From Pomacea canaliculata (taxonomy: Eukaryota; Mollusca; Gastropoda; Architaenioglossa; Ampullariidae), in assembly GCF_003073045.1 (NCBI RefSeq), contig NC_037596.1, forward strand, positions 29,176,392-29,240,391: DNA of 64,000 bases. Direction: 5' to 3'. Below, piece after piece: positions 1-12,107 of this stretch. How positions within the stretch are numbered: the stretch's first letter is position 1; every line of letters starts with the position of its first letter. Both the position numbers and the translations under genes were made by a program. Below the pieces are notes generated by a model that was not told the DNA's origin, did no database searches, and saw nothing but the letters and a program-made list of their open reading frames with translations.

Positions 1-1242
1 GTTCCTTTGAAATTCTGCAAATGAACCACCTCGTTTACCTGAAAAAATAAAATAAAAAAGATTAAGTGCACTTTAAACGCTTTAGTAGATTAAAAGTTAA
101 GATTAAATGTAATCATTTAAAGCAACCTCAAAAACTACATATTTAAAAAAAAAACACTGCTTTTGAGAATCTGTTGTTGTTTCCTAAGGGCGCTAGAGGA
201 GCCTGATCACACTCACCATCGAGAGTCAAAAATGTCAAAAATGTTGTTGACACTTCTCCGAGCAATCTTGTCATCGTTTCGTGCCGTCCATCCTGTTCGC
301 AGTACTTGAACATACCTTGGAGTTCTCTTTGGGGATATCCAGACGGTAGAAAACGGTTTACCTCATCCATTGTCACAAAACGATCTCCTGCCAAAAACGT
401 TTTAAAGTACACAACTTTCCTTTGTAATATTAACTTCTCGCTTTACCTAATAATCAGATATTGTCCACAACACTGTTGAGTATATTTCGTTTCTGGCTTC
501 TTAGCATCTACAAACCGTGTCATTGAATCAGTGTCAGTAGACACCATTCCCTCTCAAACAAAACTATTATTGTTTCTAGAAAAAACTTTGTTATTTTGCT
601 ATACAATAAGAAGGGATAGTCGTTTATCTACTATATAAGTAACACATATTTTGCTTAGGCTATCCTATTAAATATTTATCGACTACTATGTAGCGTAAAA
701 GAAAACAGGTGAATGTCATCGTCGCTGTAGTGGTGGTGGTGGAGGTTGTCGTCATCATTGTGGCAATGTCGAAAGATTGAAATTTTACCATTAATGTCAA
801 AGCTGTCGAATACGTGCAGCAACTCCCTTAGTTGCCAAAAGCCATCGCTGTTTAAGTCATATTTGTGAAAATCTCGTTCACCGTCCTCGGGAGTGAAGCT
901 GAAACCAACAGTAAAATAGTTAATCATTTTCGTTATGACTGGTACAGTAATTCTCAAATTAGTTATTGTTATCGATACAGCTGGTACTATTTGTGACTGC
1001 AGTTTATGATGTGTATTAAAGTTGTGGATCCTTTCAAAGAAGATTTTCCTTTCGAAAACTTTGCGATAGAAAAATGTTTATGTTAATATATCTAATTTTT
1101 TTGACTACCTGTCATACACGAAAATACCCTTTCATGTAGTTTCAATAACAAGTGTAGGTTAGTCAGTGTACTCTTACCTCCAACTTGGGAAGAGTTGCCC
1201 AAGTACACCGGCTAAAAGACTCAAAAGTATGATGATCTTCAT
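1..1242 (-). CDS. Gene A: secreted four-EF-hand protein, partial, probably decaying
   Basis: Calmodulin-like secreted protein, first member of the array and cut by the window edge. Minus-strand coding exons: 1242-1178 (signal peptide MKIIILLSLLAGVLG plus QLFPSW), 898-789 (EF1 loop DLNSDGFWQLRE and the start of EF2), 387-217 (EF2 rest, EF3, start of EF4) and 38 to the edge (EF4 rest). Exon borders match gene B; the last exon is outside. Exon 3 is 171 bp against 168 in B: three one-base insertions relative to B shift the EF3 stretch and then restore frame, and the first Asp of loop 4 becomes Thr. The 5'-UTR donor aligned with B's GTAACC reads CGCACC here. It stays open, so it could still be expressed, but relaxed constraint is likely. 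The 5'-UTR resumes at about 1262 after a TTTTCCAG acceptor; 1263 to about 2090 is the 5'-UTR intron. Confidence 0.75.
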
Positions 1243-2087
1243 AAAGAAGTACGTAAGATAATCTGGAAAATAATCTGTCAATAGTATGAAAAACAAATAA
1301 ATATAGTGTTTTTCCAGGTTTATGTGATATTGGAAACCATTTATTTAGTAGGTAAAGTGTTAAGGTTTTTAAGATTGTAGAGTTCGTAAATATATTGTTT
1401 TAAGACATTGAAAATAAAATTATTTCATTATTATTTATAACAGAGGAGCGAGGCAAAGGTTGTTAGAAACTTTGTTAAAGCAAATGGACTTAATATAATT
1501 ATTTTATTAAACACGCTTCTTAACCAAAACAAAGTACACTTTTTGCTCTGATCAAATCCAGGAAATAAAACTTATACACTAATAATACCGTCCTATGATA
1601 CACAAATAACTTTTAACATGCGAGTCACCAAGTACCATTGATGATTATTGCAATTAACAATGTAAATAAGTCTGTGCGTAAATTATTTATTGTATAAGAG
1701 AGAGGAATTATTCAACTATTCTTTCTGTAGCTCTTGAAAATGTCAACCAAGATTGTTGTCTTTATTGCAGGTTAATATACACATATATATATATATTTTT
1801 TTAAATACCGATCGAATTTTTAGTCGTGGAAATTCGTCGTTACGATTAGCAGGGAATCGCAGGAACTCACCATATCGTGAGTAAGACGACTAAAGGTCAT
1901 GTTTCTGTAAGTAACCAAAGGCAGGTAATTGTTTGATCTTATGAAATGTCCTTACAAATATTTGTTTTGTTTAGAGGCATACATTGTTCAAATATGAAGA
2001 ATAAATTCCACGTCTGGCTTTACATTCAAAATATATGCTTGATTTTTAATATCGATGTTAAAATATATTTACCAATTGATGTAGAGA

Positions 2088-2182
2088 CAGGTGCGCAGGA
2101 GACGAACAGCTCGATTCGTGGTATTTGGCTGGTAAATGGCAGGATTAAGCACTTGCTCTTTCTTTCTCTGTCTATATAAATA
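2088..2182 (-). promoter_or_regulatory. Gene A promoter and non-coding first exon
   Basis: A TATA box lies at about 2172-2180 on the minus strand, followed by a start region beginning CTGCCATTTACCAGCC, nearly the same as gene B's and like CTGCCATCTACTA after the TATA boxes of G and H. The splice donor expected near 2088 is altered compared with B. Confidence 0.55.
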
Positions 2183-2199
2183 CTTTTATACTTAATATC

Positions 2200-2830
2200 T
2201 GACGAAAAATCAACTTAAATATCAGGAAAACAAATCCCTGCTGCTTTAAGTTAATCTTTGATTGACAACCAACCGATGTACGAACCTCATTAATTGAAAG
2301 AATTCTTAAAATTACTTGCTATGACAACGTGGCAGCAATTGTAAAGAACTTGAACACTGCAAATTGTATGCACGTGCTATGTTAATTAAATAATAATATT
2401 TTTTATTTGACGGAATGTGATTTACGATATAAGTCTCAAATCACCTGGTATCTGCGTAGCTTATGTAACATCCCCTGCCAACATCTGTAAAGACTAAGAA
2501 CTTCATTAAATGCTTACTACTTATCTATTTATCCATCTCACTCGCTATCGCGTTTTTCTTTTTTCTTTTTTTTCTTTCAAGTATTCTATTCATATATATA
2601 TACACACACAGCATGTGACATGCGGACCTCCCTTTTAGTTATTGACAGGAGCTAAACGAATAAAGTTGATATATATTATTTACTATTAACTTTAAAATCA
2701 CTTTACAGATTTATAAATGTTAGGAATTAGGTATTTTGAAATGACTCAAACACTCTACAGAGTCACTTTACCTCATAACATTCAATTAAAAGAAGCACTA
2801 AGTGATAAGAGACAACTTATTATTAAATAA
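2200..2830 (-). repeat. Upstream block of gene A, homologous to 8211-9400
   Basis: The sequence just upstream of A's TATA box is closely alignable with that upstream of B. It contains TTGATTGACA, ATTAATGAGGTTC (minus reading) and an ACGTTGTCAT run that recur in B. Gene B's copy has an internal 160-bp duplication and about 430 extra bases (8531-8960). This shows that A and B, with their promoters, arose by tandem duplication of a unit of about 6 kb. Confidence 0.6.
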
Positions 2831-5537
2831 GAACAAACAGGATTCCACTCTGCTTCAAGAGACTTTTTAAAATAAAACACAAGGAATGTCTACACGACAG
2901 ATAGGAAAAGTTCACTCGTAGCTAGCGTTAATGATTTCAATCACATACTTATTTACTTATTTATATTTACTATGTCATGGCAATAATTACATCTAGTTAA
3001 GTGAATTCCCGATTTTTTTTTTATTTGATTTAAAAAAGTAATTATCAAGTATTACACCATGTTTCTACTCCTGCTCAAGTGTGTGTAAATTAAGAGGTAA
3101 ATAGATTTTTAATGATCTTTTTCTTGAAAAACTTAGGTAATAAAAATAAAAAAAGTATACTTTACACAGTTCCAAAGAACAATGATAAACGCCAGTACGG
3201 ATAGGAATTTAAAAAAATAATTTTATACGTTATATATTTCAATGTATAGATAATATTATCACTTTCTTTAATTTATTAGACCTAATAGATTGTCTTACGA
3301 TTTCTGTTGTAGGTTTGGTGAACATTATTAGTTAGTAAAGTAAGGCCTACAGTTATTTGTCTACTTTTTGTCTTTTAGAGAAGGCTATGTACTATGAGCC
3401 TCAGCAACTAGCTGACAGCTAGTAAGTAACATTAGTAACTGTTATAAATAAAATGATTACAGCTCATCATGTGGTAATGTTGTCAGATATGAGAGGATTT
3501 TGTTGTGGAATAAGATTCCGTAATAGGCTAATAAAACCATACCTGACAGTGGCGAAAACAAAAAATAAAATGCTGGAAAACATATCTGTGGCTTATTGTT
3601 ATGTTTGATGTGTATTTTGCTGACATTGTGATAGCATTCTCATCCTCCTTTTCATCCCCGTCTTTTACTCCTCTCACTTTACTTATAAACGCAGTCATCG
3701 TCATCTTCTCCTTACTAATTTCTCCGTCGAGACTTTATCTGTTTATAAAAACTAGTTATTCTGCTGGTTACAGTATTGTTATTATTTTAATAGGTATCTT
3801 TGTTATAATCAAACCAATGATAGCAATTATACTACCACACCTTCTCTTCGCTGGGCAAGATTAATTAAAAGACTCGATTATAATATATAATATTGTAGGG
3901 AGGCATGGCTTTAATATCGAGTAACAGTCACGACTAGTAAAAAAATTAGCTGAAGGCGAAGCTTATTCTCGTCTGATAACTTCAAATCAGTGAACTGTTT
4001 TTAGTCAAGTAAGGACCTGTTGCAAGTGCTTAGACGAAGAATTCAACACGATCGTGGCTATCGTCCACACATTTGCTTACAACAACACAAAACATGTCAC
4101 AGCCTCAATAGCTGCTGCTAGAATTAAGATCTCTAAAGAAATATTTTTCTTGTTGATAACTCCCACTGAGGACAAACTTCAAAAGTCTCCCATCATTAGT
4201 GCTAGGACACTGCGCGACCTGTCTCAGTGTCGTCCCTACCTCCATGCCTCTACAAACGTGAAGTTTGATAAAGTAAGAAATTATCTCCTTGTATCCTTCA
4301 CGCGATCTTAAGGATTTCCCTGTTCAGCTACCGAAAAGGAACATTAAAATAATTTTCCATCCACCTCACAAACCATGAGAGGAGTCTGTCCGAGAAATCT
4401 TTAACTTGTATTGGGGAGAAAAGTTTTCATGTGTACCCTCCGTGATACATAGAAACGACGAGTGAATATCACACTAAGCTATCCAAAGTGTGCAGCTGGA
4501 TCCCTGCTCTGCTCCATCCATATCTGAAGAGCTGGTGTTTGCTGGTCTTCACAAAGTTACAATATCAGTTGACAACCAACACAGTCACTAATGGAAGTAA
4601 AAAGTACTGACAGACCACCGCAAACACAAATAACTGCAGCAGTCGTTTTAATTGGCATTAACGACTGCAAAAGCGGGAAAAAACAAACAACAAAAATAGA
4701 AAATTATCATCAAAGTACAGCGATGAAGAAGTTAGAAGTAAGTGAAACACTTATTTTAATTTTGCGATTTTGTTTTGTAAAGAAACCAGTTTTAAAGTCA
4801 GATTTAAAGATTGACGACTAGACGAAAGATCAAAGAAAAGAAGAAAAACTTCTCAACAGTTGGGCATGGAAAAAGTGTGTCTGCCAAATTTCGTTTGGTT
4901 GTGCTCGTGTGCTTGTATGTGTGCTTTTTATGTATTTTTTATATGTGTTTGCGTGTTCCTGTGTAAATGTTTGTGGTATGTCTGTATTGGTCTTGTACTT
5001 ATCAGCCTTAAACTTAGCCTACATGACTAAGGTTTCTATTTCCAAAACGTTCGCCCAAACACAAAAACATAGCACAAATAATTACCAAGCTGACAATTTT
5101 ATTTGTTATTAAGATTTTAATTCTTGAGGTCCCTTAAATGATAAACTTACAGTATTACAGTAAACGTGTTGTTGCCTTACTTTCGATATCTTTTTTCTGT
5201 CGCATTCTGTCTCATTTTATAGTAGGCTTACATCGTACGTTACTCATACAGGACTAAGGAGATTTTCCGACGAAAAGGCTCTCAATAATAAGCAAAAAAA
5301 AAATTGATAAAAATAGCTTTTTATGTTTGCTACTTTTGAAATGTGGTAAATGGTAATAGGTTCAAAAACTTTGGGATGAGAAATCATCATCACTGATACA
5401 ACTACCACGATAGTTATTACTTTAAAAATAGTGTTTGCATTTACTAAATCGTCTTACCATTACATAAAACAAGCAAATGTGTCAAGATGCATTTTGCATA
5501 TTTTATTTTTTTTTTCTTTTATGTTTAAGCTTCTTGA
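2831..5537. other. Intergenic AT-rich stretch between A and B
   Basis: I see no gene here on either strand. Short open stretches near 3601-3864, 4054-4311, 4591-4821 and 4909-5112 have low-complexity or hydrophobic content, no splice-site context and no resemblance to the EF-hand exons. The right end holds the 3' flank of gene B, with an AATAAA on the minus strand near 5500-5515. Confidence 0.5.
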
Positions 5538-7231
5538 TCACCCCACCATTGCGGCCTCAACCTCTTGTATAATGCGGTTCCAAACCTGACAAGGTACAGA
5601 AAAATAGCAACACTGATCAAGCCTTTATATTATTACCTGCTCTATATAGAAGGGTGATCAGACTGATATTTGTTAATCAATAAAAAATATTGTATGTATT
5701 ACATAATTATAAAAATCTCCTTTCTAAAGCTTTCTAAAGCAATTAGACATTTCAATCTCTTTACTTACAGAACATGGATTTACTTTATTTTTCTTAGGTA
5801 AATTATGTGTATTCGATTGACTTTCTTTTCGGTCATTAAATAAAATTAAATGAGGCTTAAATAAGTCGGTTGCAGCAAACGTCTAATAAACAATAATCGA
5901 TTTTTTTTTAATTCTTTTTTGTCTAAATCCAATTTTAACTCATTTCTACACACGAAGCACATGCACTTCATAAAACTGTCAGCAAACTTGTCAAAAAAGC
6001 TTATCATTGTATTACCATTGGTATGTTCCGTTTATATTCAGCAAATGAAACCACCCCGTTGCCTGAAAAGTTAAAAACAAAATTAAGTGCACTCTTAAAC
6101 GCTTTAGTATTGAAAGTTCAGCTAAATTTATACATTTGAAGCACTTCAAAAACTATATATATTTTTAAAACACTGCTTTTCGAGAATCTTTGTTTCCTAA
6201 GGCTCTAGAGGAGCCTGGTCACACTCACCATCAGTGTCCAAAATGTTAAAGAAGTGGTTGACACCTATCCGAGCAATCCTGTCATCGTTCGTGCCGTCCA
6301 GCTTGTCGTAGTACTTGAACATTCCTTGGACTTCTCTTTGGGGATATCCAGACGGTAGAGAACGGACTACCTCATCCAGTGTCAGAAATAGATCTCCTGC
6401 CAAAAATATTTCAAAGTATACACAACTTTCCTTTCTAGTATTATTTTCTCTCTTTACCTAATAATCAGGTATTGTCCACAAAACTGTTGAGTATATTTCA
6501 TTTATGCCTTCTTAGCGTCTACAAACCGTATCATTGAACCAATGTCAGTAGACACCATTCCCTCTCAAACAAATATTTTAACTTTTCTAGAAAAAAACTT
6601 TGTTATTCTGCTATACAGTAGGAAGGGATAGTCAATTATCTACTATATGAAAAAGACGTATTTTGCTTAGATTGTGTTATTAAATATTTATCGACTATTA
6701 TGTAGCGTAAAAAGAAAACGGGTGAATGTCATCGTTACTGTAGTGGTGGTGGTGGATGTTGTCGTCGTCATTGTGTGTTGAAAGATTAACATTTTACCAT
6801 TAATGTCAAAGCTGTCAAATGCCACCAACAATTCATCTAGTGTCCAATCGCCATCGTTGTTAAAGTCATATTTGTGAAAATCTCGTTCACTGTCCTCGGG
6901 ACTAAAGCTGAAACCAACAGTAATATAATATTTTCTTTATGATTGGTACCGTAATTCTCAAACTTGTTATGCTATCGTTACAGCTGCCACTTGTCTGACT
7001 GCAGTTAATGATGTGTTTTAAAGTTTTGAATACTTTCAAACCAGCTCTTCCTTTTGAAATCTTTGTGATAAAAAACGTATATGTTAATAGTTTTTTAACT
7101 ACCTGTCATACATGAAAATACCCTTTCATGTAGTTTTCAATAACAAATGTAGGTGAGTCAGTTTATTCTCACCTTGGGTAGAGTTGTCCAATCACACCGC
7201 CTAACAGGCTCAAAAGTATGATGATCTTCAT
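5538..7231 (-). CDS. Gene B: secreted four-EF-hand protein
   Basis: Complete paralogue of 143 residues. Minus-strand coding exons: 7231-7173 (MKIIILLSLLGGVIG signal, then QLYP), 6907-6798, 6396-6229, 6062-6016, 5585-5538 (tail VWNRIIQEVEAAMVG, stop TGA); total 432 bp in frame. Loops: EF1 DFNNDGDWTLDE, EF2 DINGDLFLTLDE and EF4 DTDGNGVVSFAE all carry the usual ligands at 1, 3, 5 and 12. EF3, DGTNDDRIARIG, lacks the position-12 acid. Introns follow the third residue of loops 2 and 4. The last exon was chosen because its acceptor CTTGTCAG matches that of the other genes and a poly(A) signal follows; a nearer 40-bp intron option was rejected. The 5'-UTR continues to 7251, then an intron reaches the non-coding exon near 8098. 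A and B carry four to six more residues after the signal than C-F. Confidence 0.85.
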
Positions 7232-8097
7232 AATGAAGTACGTAGGATAATCTGGAAAATAATCTGTCAATAGTAAAAAAAAAACAACAAATAAATATAG
7301 TGTTTTTCCAATATTTTGAAGATGTACCGACAAAAGGAGTAAGGAGGGATGTAACCATTTGGACTTGATTCAATTATTTAATCAAACCTGCATCTTACCA
7401 AAGCAAAGTACACTTTTTGCTCTGATCAAAAACAGGAAATAATACTTATACGTCCTATGATACACAAAAAACTTTTAACAAGCAAGTCACCTGGTACCAT
7501 GTCATGCACTGATGATTATTATAATTAATAATGTATAGAAGAATACAGTTGACCAACTGACATGTAAAAAAAAGTTTATTTGATGAAACATACTCTTACT
7601 ACACCAACCATTAAAAAAATACATTTTAGTACACATAACAATACTACAATTGACTTTTAAACAAATCAAAAGAATGTGAGAATTTGAAGGGGGTGGATCT
7701 GTTTCTAATAACTGTCGGTAACAGCGAGAGACAGGTGAGAAAGCCATACAAGCGCGTGGCTCTGCTAGTAACGGCACCGCACACACCTGTGCATTGCATT
7801 GTTGTAACCACAGTCGAGTCTACATAGGTCTAAATATGTTTTTCTTAATTTCTTGCTTTTTACCTACTTCCCGGAATCGCTGGAACTTGCCGTATCGTGG
7901 GTAAGACGACTAAAGGTCATATTCATGTAAGTAACCCATGGCAGGTATTTTGTTAATCTTATGACATGCTTCTTCCAAATATTTGTAAACATCGCTCAAA
8001 TATGAAGGAAAGTTTTCCACATGTGGCTTTAACTGTGTTACTCACTTTCAATGTCAATGTTAAAACATATTTACCACTTTATGTAGATACAGGTTAC

Positions 8098-8181
8098 CAG
8101 GAGCAGAAGGCCTCGACTCGTGGTGTTTGGCTGGTAGATGGCAGTTGAAGCACTTGCTCTCTCTCCGTCTTTATATATACT
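8098..8181 (-). promoter_or_regulatory. Gene B promoter and non-coding first exon
   Basis: TATATATA at about 8170-8179 on the minus strand, then a non-coding exon that includes CTGCCATCTACCAGCC and ends at 8098 before the donor GTAACC. It spans the same place relative to the start codon as the non-coding exons of C-K. Confidence 0.6.
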
Positions 8182-8210
8182 TTAATACCTGATATCTTTA
8201 AAAAGAATCA

Positions 8211-8530
8211 AATTAAGTATAATGAAAACAAATCACGGCTGCTTTAAGTTAATCTTTGATTGACAACTAACCGCTGTGCGAACCTCATTAATTGAAAGAA
8301 TCGCTGACATTACTTACTATGACAACGTGGCAGCAATTGTGAATAGCTTGAAGACTGCAAATTAAATGTAAATTAAGTATAATGAAAACAAATCACGGCT
8401 GCTTTAAGTTAATCTTTGATTGACAACTAACCTCTGTACGAACCTCATTAATTGAAAGAATCGTTGAAATTACTTGCTATGACAACGTGGCAGCAATTGT
8501 AAAGAACTTGAACGCTGCAAATTTTATAGA
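8211..8530. repeat. 160-bp tandem duplication just upstream of gene B
   Basis: The stretch 8211-8370 is repeated with few changes at 8371-8523; both begin AATTAAGTATAATGAAAACA and contain TTGATTGACAAC and GACAACGTGGCAGCAATTGT. Gene A has one copy at the matching position. It sits directly upstream of B's TATA box, so the proximal promoter is doubled. Confidence 0.85.
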
Positions 8531-9400
8531 AAAAATAATAAGGTGCTTATCTGTTTAAAACATTTTAAAATAAAAATAATGACATGTTCCCGTTTTTAAC
8601 TTAATACTTTGTGCTTTGTTGACATTCATACCTACATTTATTACTACATATTAAACAGTGAAATTGGTCTCTATTTTACCGAGTAATTAGACACCTTTGT
8701 TGACATTCTCAATAAATAACATGATTAAACTTGAATTTGGAGAAGTTTTGAAACTGTCTGTTAAGGCCTTATATTTTATATATATATATATATCTTGCTA
8801 CAAATAATCTTGAACTTAATAAAACGTGGTATGAGTATATAGCATGATAAAATGCTAGACAAAAAGAGAACGATATAATACGAGTTAAAAAATTTAACTG
8901 ACATTGACAAATGGTCTTCATAAACAACGTCCACATACATGCTCATACACGAGGCTTTCTGCACTTATAAAATTATTAACATGCACGTGCTATGTAAGTT
9001 AAATATTAATATATTTTATTTGATAGGATGTGATTAACGATTTAAGTCTCAAATCACCTGGTATCTGCGTAGTTCATGTAACATCACCTGCCAATATTAG
9101 TAAAGACTAAGAACTTCATTAAAGGCTTACTACTTATCTATTCATTCATCTCACTCACTATCGCGTTTGTCTTTTTTTTTTTCTTTCGAGTTTTCTACTC
9201 ATATCTCTCTCTGTATATACATACAGCATATCACATGCTTACTTCGCTTTAGTTATTGGATCAAGCTAAACGAAAAAAGTTTATATATATACTATTTACT
9301 CTAAGTTCATTTTAAAGATGTATAAATATTAAGAATTAGTTATTTTTAAATGACTTAAACACTCTAAAGAGTAACGCTACATCTTAACAGTCAATCAATA
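8531..9400. other. Distal upstream region of gene B
   Basis: About 430 bases (8531-8960) are absent from the matching place upstream of A and I do not recognise them. From about 8961 to 9400 the sequence again aligns with 2364-2830 upstream of A. No gene is seen. Confidence 0.4.
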
Positions 9401-9454
9401 TAATAATAATAATAATAAATTTCTGCTTTGGAATACTTGAGTTGACATCAAGTA

Positions 9455-9660
9455 GAGTTTGAAAAAAGCCAGTGTAGAAAACAAAGGAGAGGGATGGCGT
9501 TGCTCCGTTTTCATATCTCTAAACAACTGACGACCGGCAGACTTATGTACTTTCTGGAGTTTGTGAAGAAGGTATTCAGGGCAGCCAGCAGGCAAGGGGC
9601 TGTAAACATCAAGTCTGTGACGGTAACTAAAAGCTTTTCCTTGTTAATCATAATCGGCAG
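9455..9660 (-). mobile_element. L2/CR1-type LINE reverse-transcriptase fragment
   Basis: The minus strand reads YLLHKLQKVHKSAGRQLF, equal to the linker after DYCNSLL in other copies at 17040-17120 and 28550-28620. It is a short broken piece without ends. It lies immediately upstream of the promoter-distal block at 9685, the arrangement also found upstream of D and F, so it was inherited with the gene unit. Confidence 0.65.
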
Positions 9661-9684
9661 ATTCACACACACACACACGCGGGT

Positions 9685-10115
9685 TTAATTATATATTGAT
9701 TAATATTTTCCTATTTTATTTTAGCCCTCGACTGATGAATCTTCCAACACCTGCAGTTTGTAGTTGAAATACAGGCCATTTATCAATAGCAATCAAAGAA
9801 TAAGATGTTTAATTTAATACCCTTAATTATTACTTATTAATCTATTAATATACAAATAAAACAGGAAGCTTTTTCCTTTTTTACAAATCTTCATTAAAAC
9901 ATATTAATAGTTTTGGCTACGATTTTGTAGCGTGTGATTTTAAAGTTGTAAGTCTTAACTACGATTTGTATTTTATTTTTAGGTCACCTGTCAACCTTGT
10001 TTTAGTTCCAAAGACTTTTCACTTGATAAGCCTAATCCTTAATTGTAACGTGTTTACCTATCATGAAAACACTATTTATTTATATATATATATATAAATA
10101 AACACGTGGCAATTT
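9685..10115 (+). repeat. Promoter-distal block, orphan copy 1
   Basis: Homologous to 12108-12560, 17205-17650 and 28680-29120, which lie upstream of genes C, D and F. Shared words include CACCTGCAGTTTGTAGTT, GTAGCGTGTGATTTTAAAG and TCACCTGTCAA. Here no promoter or gene follows; instead a LINE piece and a GC-rich island separate it from the second copy. A (CA)n tract at its left border recurs in the other copies. Confidence 0.7.
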
Positions 10116-10164
10116 AACATCACTTTAGAATGAATGTTGACAACGTTACACTATGTTCACACAA

Positions 10165-10535
10165 AAAATTAATGAAGAAGAAGGGTTTGAAAAAACTAGC
10201 ATTATGGGAAAGGTTGCTAGGAGAAATGTTTACGGGAGAGGTGTGTTTTCAGTGCACGTTAAAGTGATTCAATACTGGGTAGGTGGCGGATGCGGAAAGA
10301 AAGAGAGTTTCATTGTTTCGTTGAACAATCATTGAAAATCCTGTAACCATATTTTTGTTTGGTTTTTTGGTGACAAGAATAGTAAGAACACGATCATCAG
10401 ACAAGGTACGGTGTTGTAAAGCTAGGATGTAAGGGATGAGCGCTTCAGAGGAATAATCAGTGCAAGTGCTGCAAAGCTATCAAAACACAACACGGACAGT
10501 TTGTACTGGATGCCACAACGGAAGGGAGACAAGAG
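10165..10535 (-). mobile_element. L2/CR1-type LINE 3' part
   Basis: Aligns with the region 28130-28460 that encodes the C-terminal end of the LINE polymerase; the minus strand gives the conserved sense of a WNSL and HIRHLPTIE stretch with several frame breaks. It covers the part missing from the 9455-9660 piece, so the two may be one insertion split by rearrangement. From 10540 to 10990 I see nothing further. Confidence 0.6.
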
Positions 10536-10989
10536 TAGAAAAAGGAGAAGGGTGGTGTGGTCACACATTGATTTAAATTAAACTTCGGAATTAGTTTATC
10601 GAGATACGGGGCTGTGAAAATTTCAAAAGAAAATAATTTCTTTCCACGAAGATTCCTAAGTAATTTATAACCCAGTGTTGTGTGGTTACATCTGTCACAA
10701 TCATCACAAACCCTTTTAACCCGCTTTATAACCATCTCGACATGCTACCCTCTAGTCATGGAAACAAGAAGTCGCCCAAAAGAGAGGTTCTGGCGTCCTT
10801 TATACTGTCTGCAATATCACACTTCAGAAGAATGAATGCCTAGTCTGTGCGTGTGTTTGTTTGTGTTTATATGTGTATGTGTATGCTTGCGCGCGCGTAG
10901 ACATAAGAAATTCAGTGCATTTAGAGTAAGTGTACTCATTGTATAGGTGTGCTAGATGCCTGTATTTATTTTTTTATGAGAGCTCTGAA

Positions 10990-12105
10990 AAGGTAAACAT
11001 TTATGTTTCTTGTTATTATGTTTCTTGTTATTCTTCTCATTCTTTCCTCTAGGCCTGCCTTTCTCTCAGCGCCTGGGGTCGCTCCTGAAAGGTAGCTCAC
11101 AGCAGACGACGGCTGACCTTTGTTTTCAGGCTATTTTTGTCCGGTTCGCGGGAAAAGGTCAAGGCCTTCACCCGCTGTCTGTAGCAGCACCTGACGTCAC
11201 GCTCTTGCTACGTCACGTGACGTCGGCTTGAGTGCTGGTTGTTGCTGGTGGTGTGATTTCTTACCAAGGCGCTGAGTTAGAGCGGAGAATTTTTTTGAGA
11301 AAACGGCTGGAGTCTGTGCTGTGAGGCAAGTGGCCGGTTGTATGCTCTGCCACGACTGATTCAAGCTTGTGGGCACCGAGAGGCTGGTTGTACTAGCGAG
11401 TTGATGCCAGCAGTGACCACCGGGACTTGTGGAAAGTTCGAGAGACGATGGAATTACAGTGTTCGGCTGTGACCTCTAGTGTCTACGGGAGTGTGCTTCC
11501 GTTTCTGCTGTGGAGAGCGGGTGACGGTCGGTCATTAGCATAAGCCTTGTGGGTGAGTGCATATTTCTCCAAATTTTATGTTTGTTTTTGGATGAGAGGC
11601 TGCGCACGCCTGAGCATTAGGATACGCGAGCATGTGTTTACTTTTGTATGTGTGAAATTTAGGGCCATGTCTTCTGATGAGCGCTTTGAGCTCGCCTCCG
11701 TTTTGGGGTTTTATTTTTAGAAGGAGTGATTAGGGCTATTTCATGTCTTGGTTATGAGGGGGTCATGGAGGGGAAATTTTGTTATTTTTTCCTGTAGCCT
11801 CTTAGTGACCGTTGTTCTTTTATTTATTTCAGGCCTTTTTTGTATGTCCGGGGTGCACGCCCTTGGTGTGTATTTACCGTGTACTTCCTGTGTATACGTG
11901 CTGTGCGTGCTATGCGTGCGTGCCTTAGGAACAGATTAAACTTCATATTTATGTCGTTCTTTCCGTCTTTGTTGTGGTCTTCGCTTTGCAAGAGTTCGAG
12001 AGGTAAGTCGCGTCCTGCCTCCGCTCGAGTGACTGAGTGTTTGTCCTGCTGTGCGAGTGGCCTTGAGCGTGCTTCCGGCGACGCTGGGGGCGGTACGAGA
12101 CAGTG
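10990..12105 (+). promoter_or_regulatory. GC-rich island with CRE cluster and splice-like sites
   Basis: A CpG-rich stretch in AT-rich surroundings. Three cAMP-response-type sites stand together at 11192-11225 (TGACGTCA, TACGTCA, GTGACGTC). Downstream come a donor at 11553 (GTGAGTGC), an acceptor TTTATTTCAG ending at 11832 and a strong donor GTAAGTCG at 12003, which would define exons of about 300 and 170 bp. It points toward gene C, so it may be an alternative promoter for C or the 5' end of an inserted unknown gene or element. The open frame at 11840-12151 resembles nothing I know. Confidence 0.35.
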
Positions 12106-12107
12106 CC

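Noticed and set aside
3601-3864. Hydrophobic 87-codon frame between A and B
   Set aside because: T-rich composition explains the hydrophobic residues; no splice, promoter or homology support.
5986-6015. A 40-bp intron giving B a last exon FYEVHVLRV
   Set aside because: Too short for this gene set; the alternative exon at 5585-5538 has a family-like acceptor, a helical tail and a following poly(A) signal.
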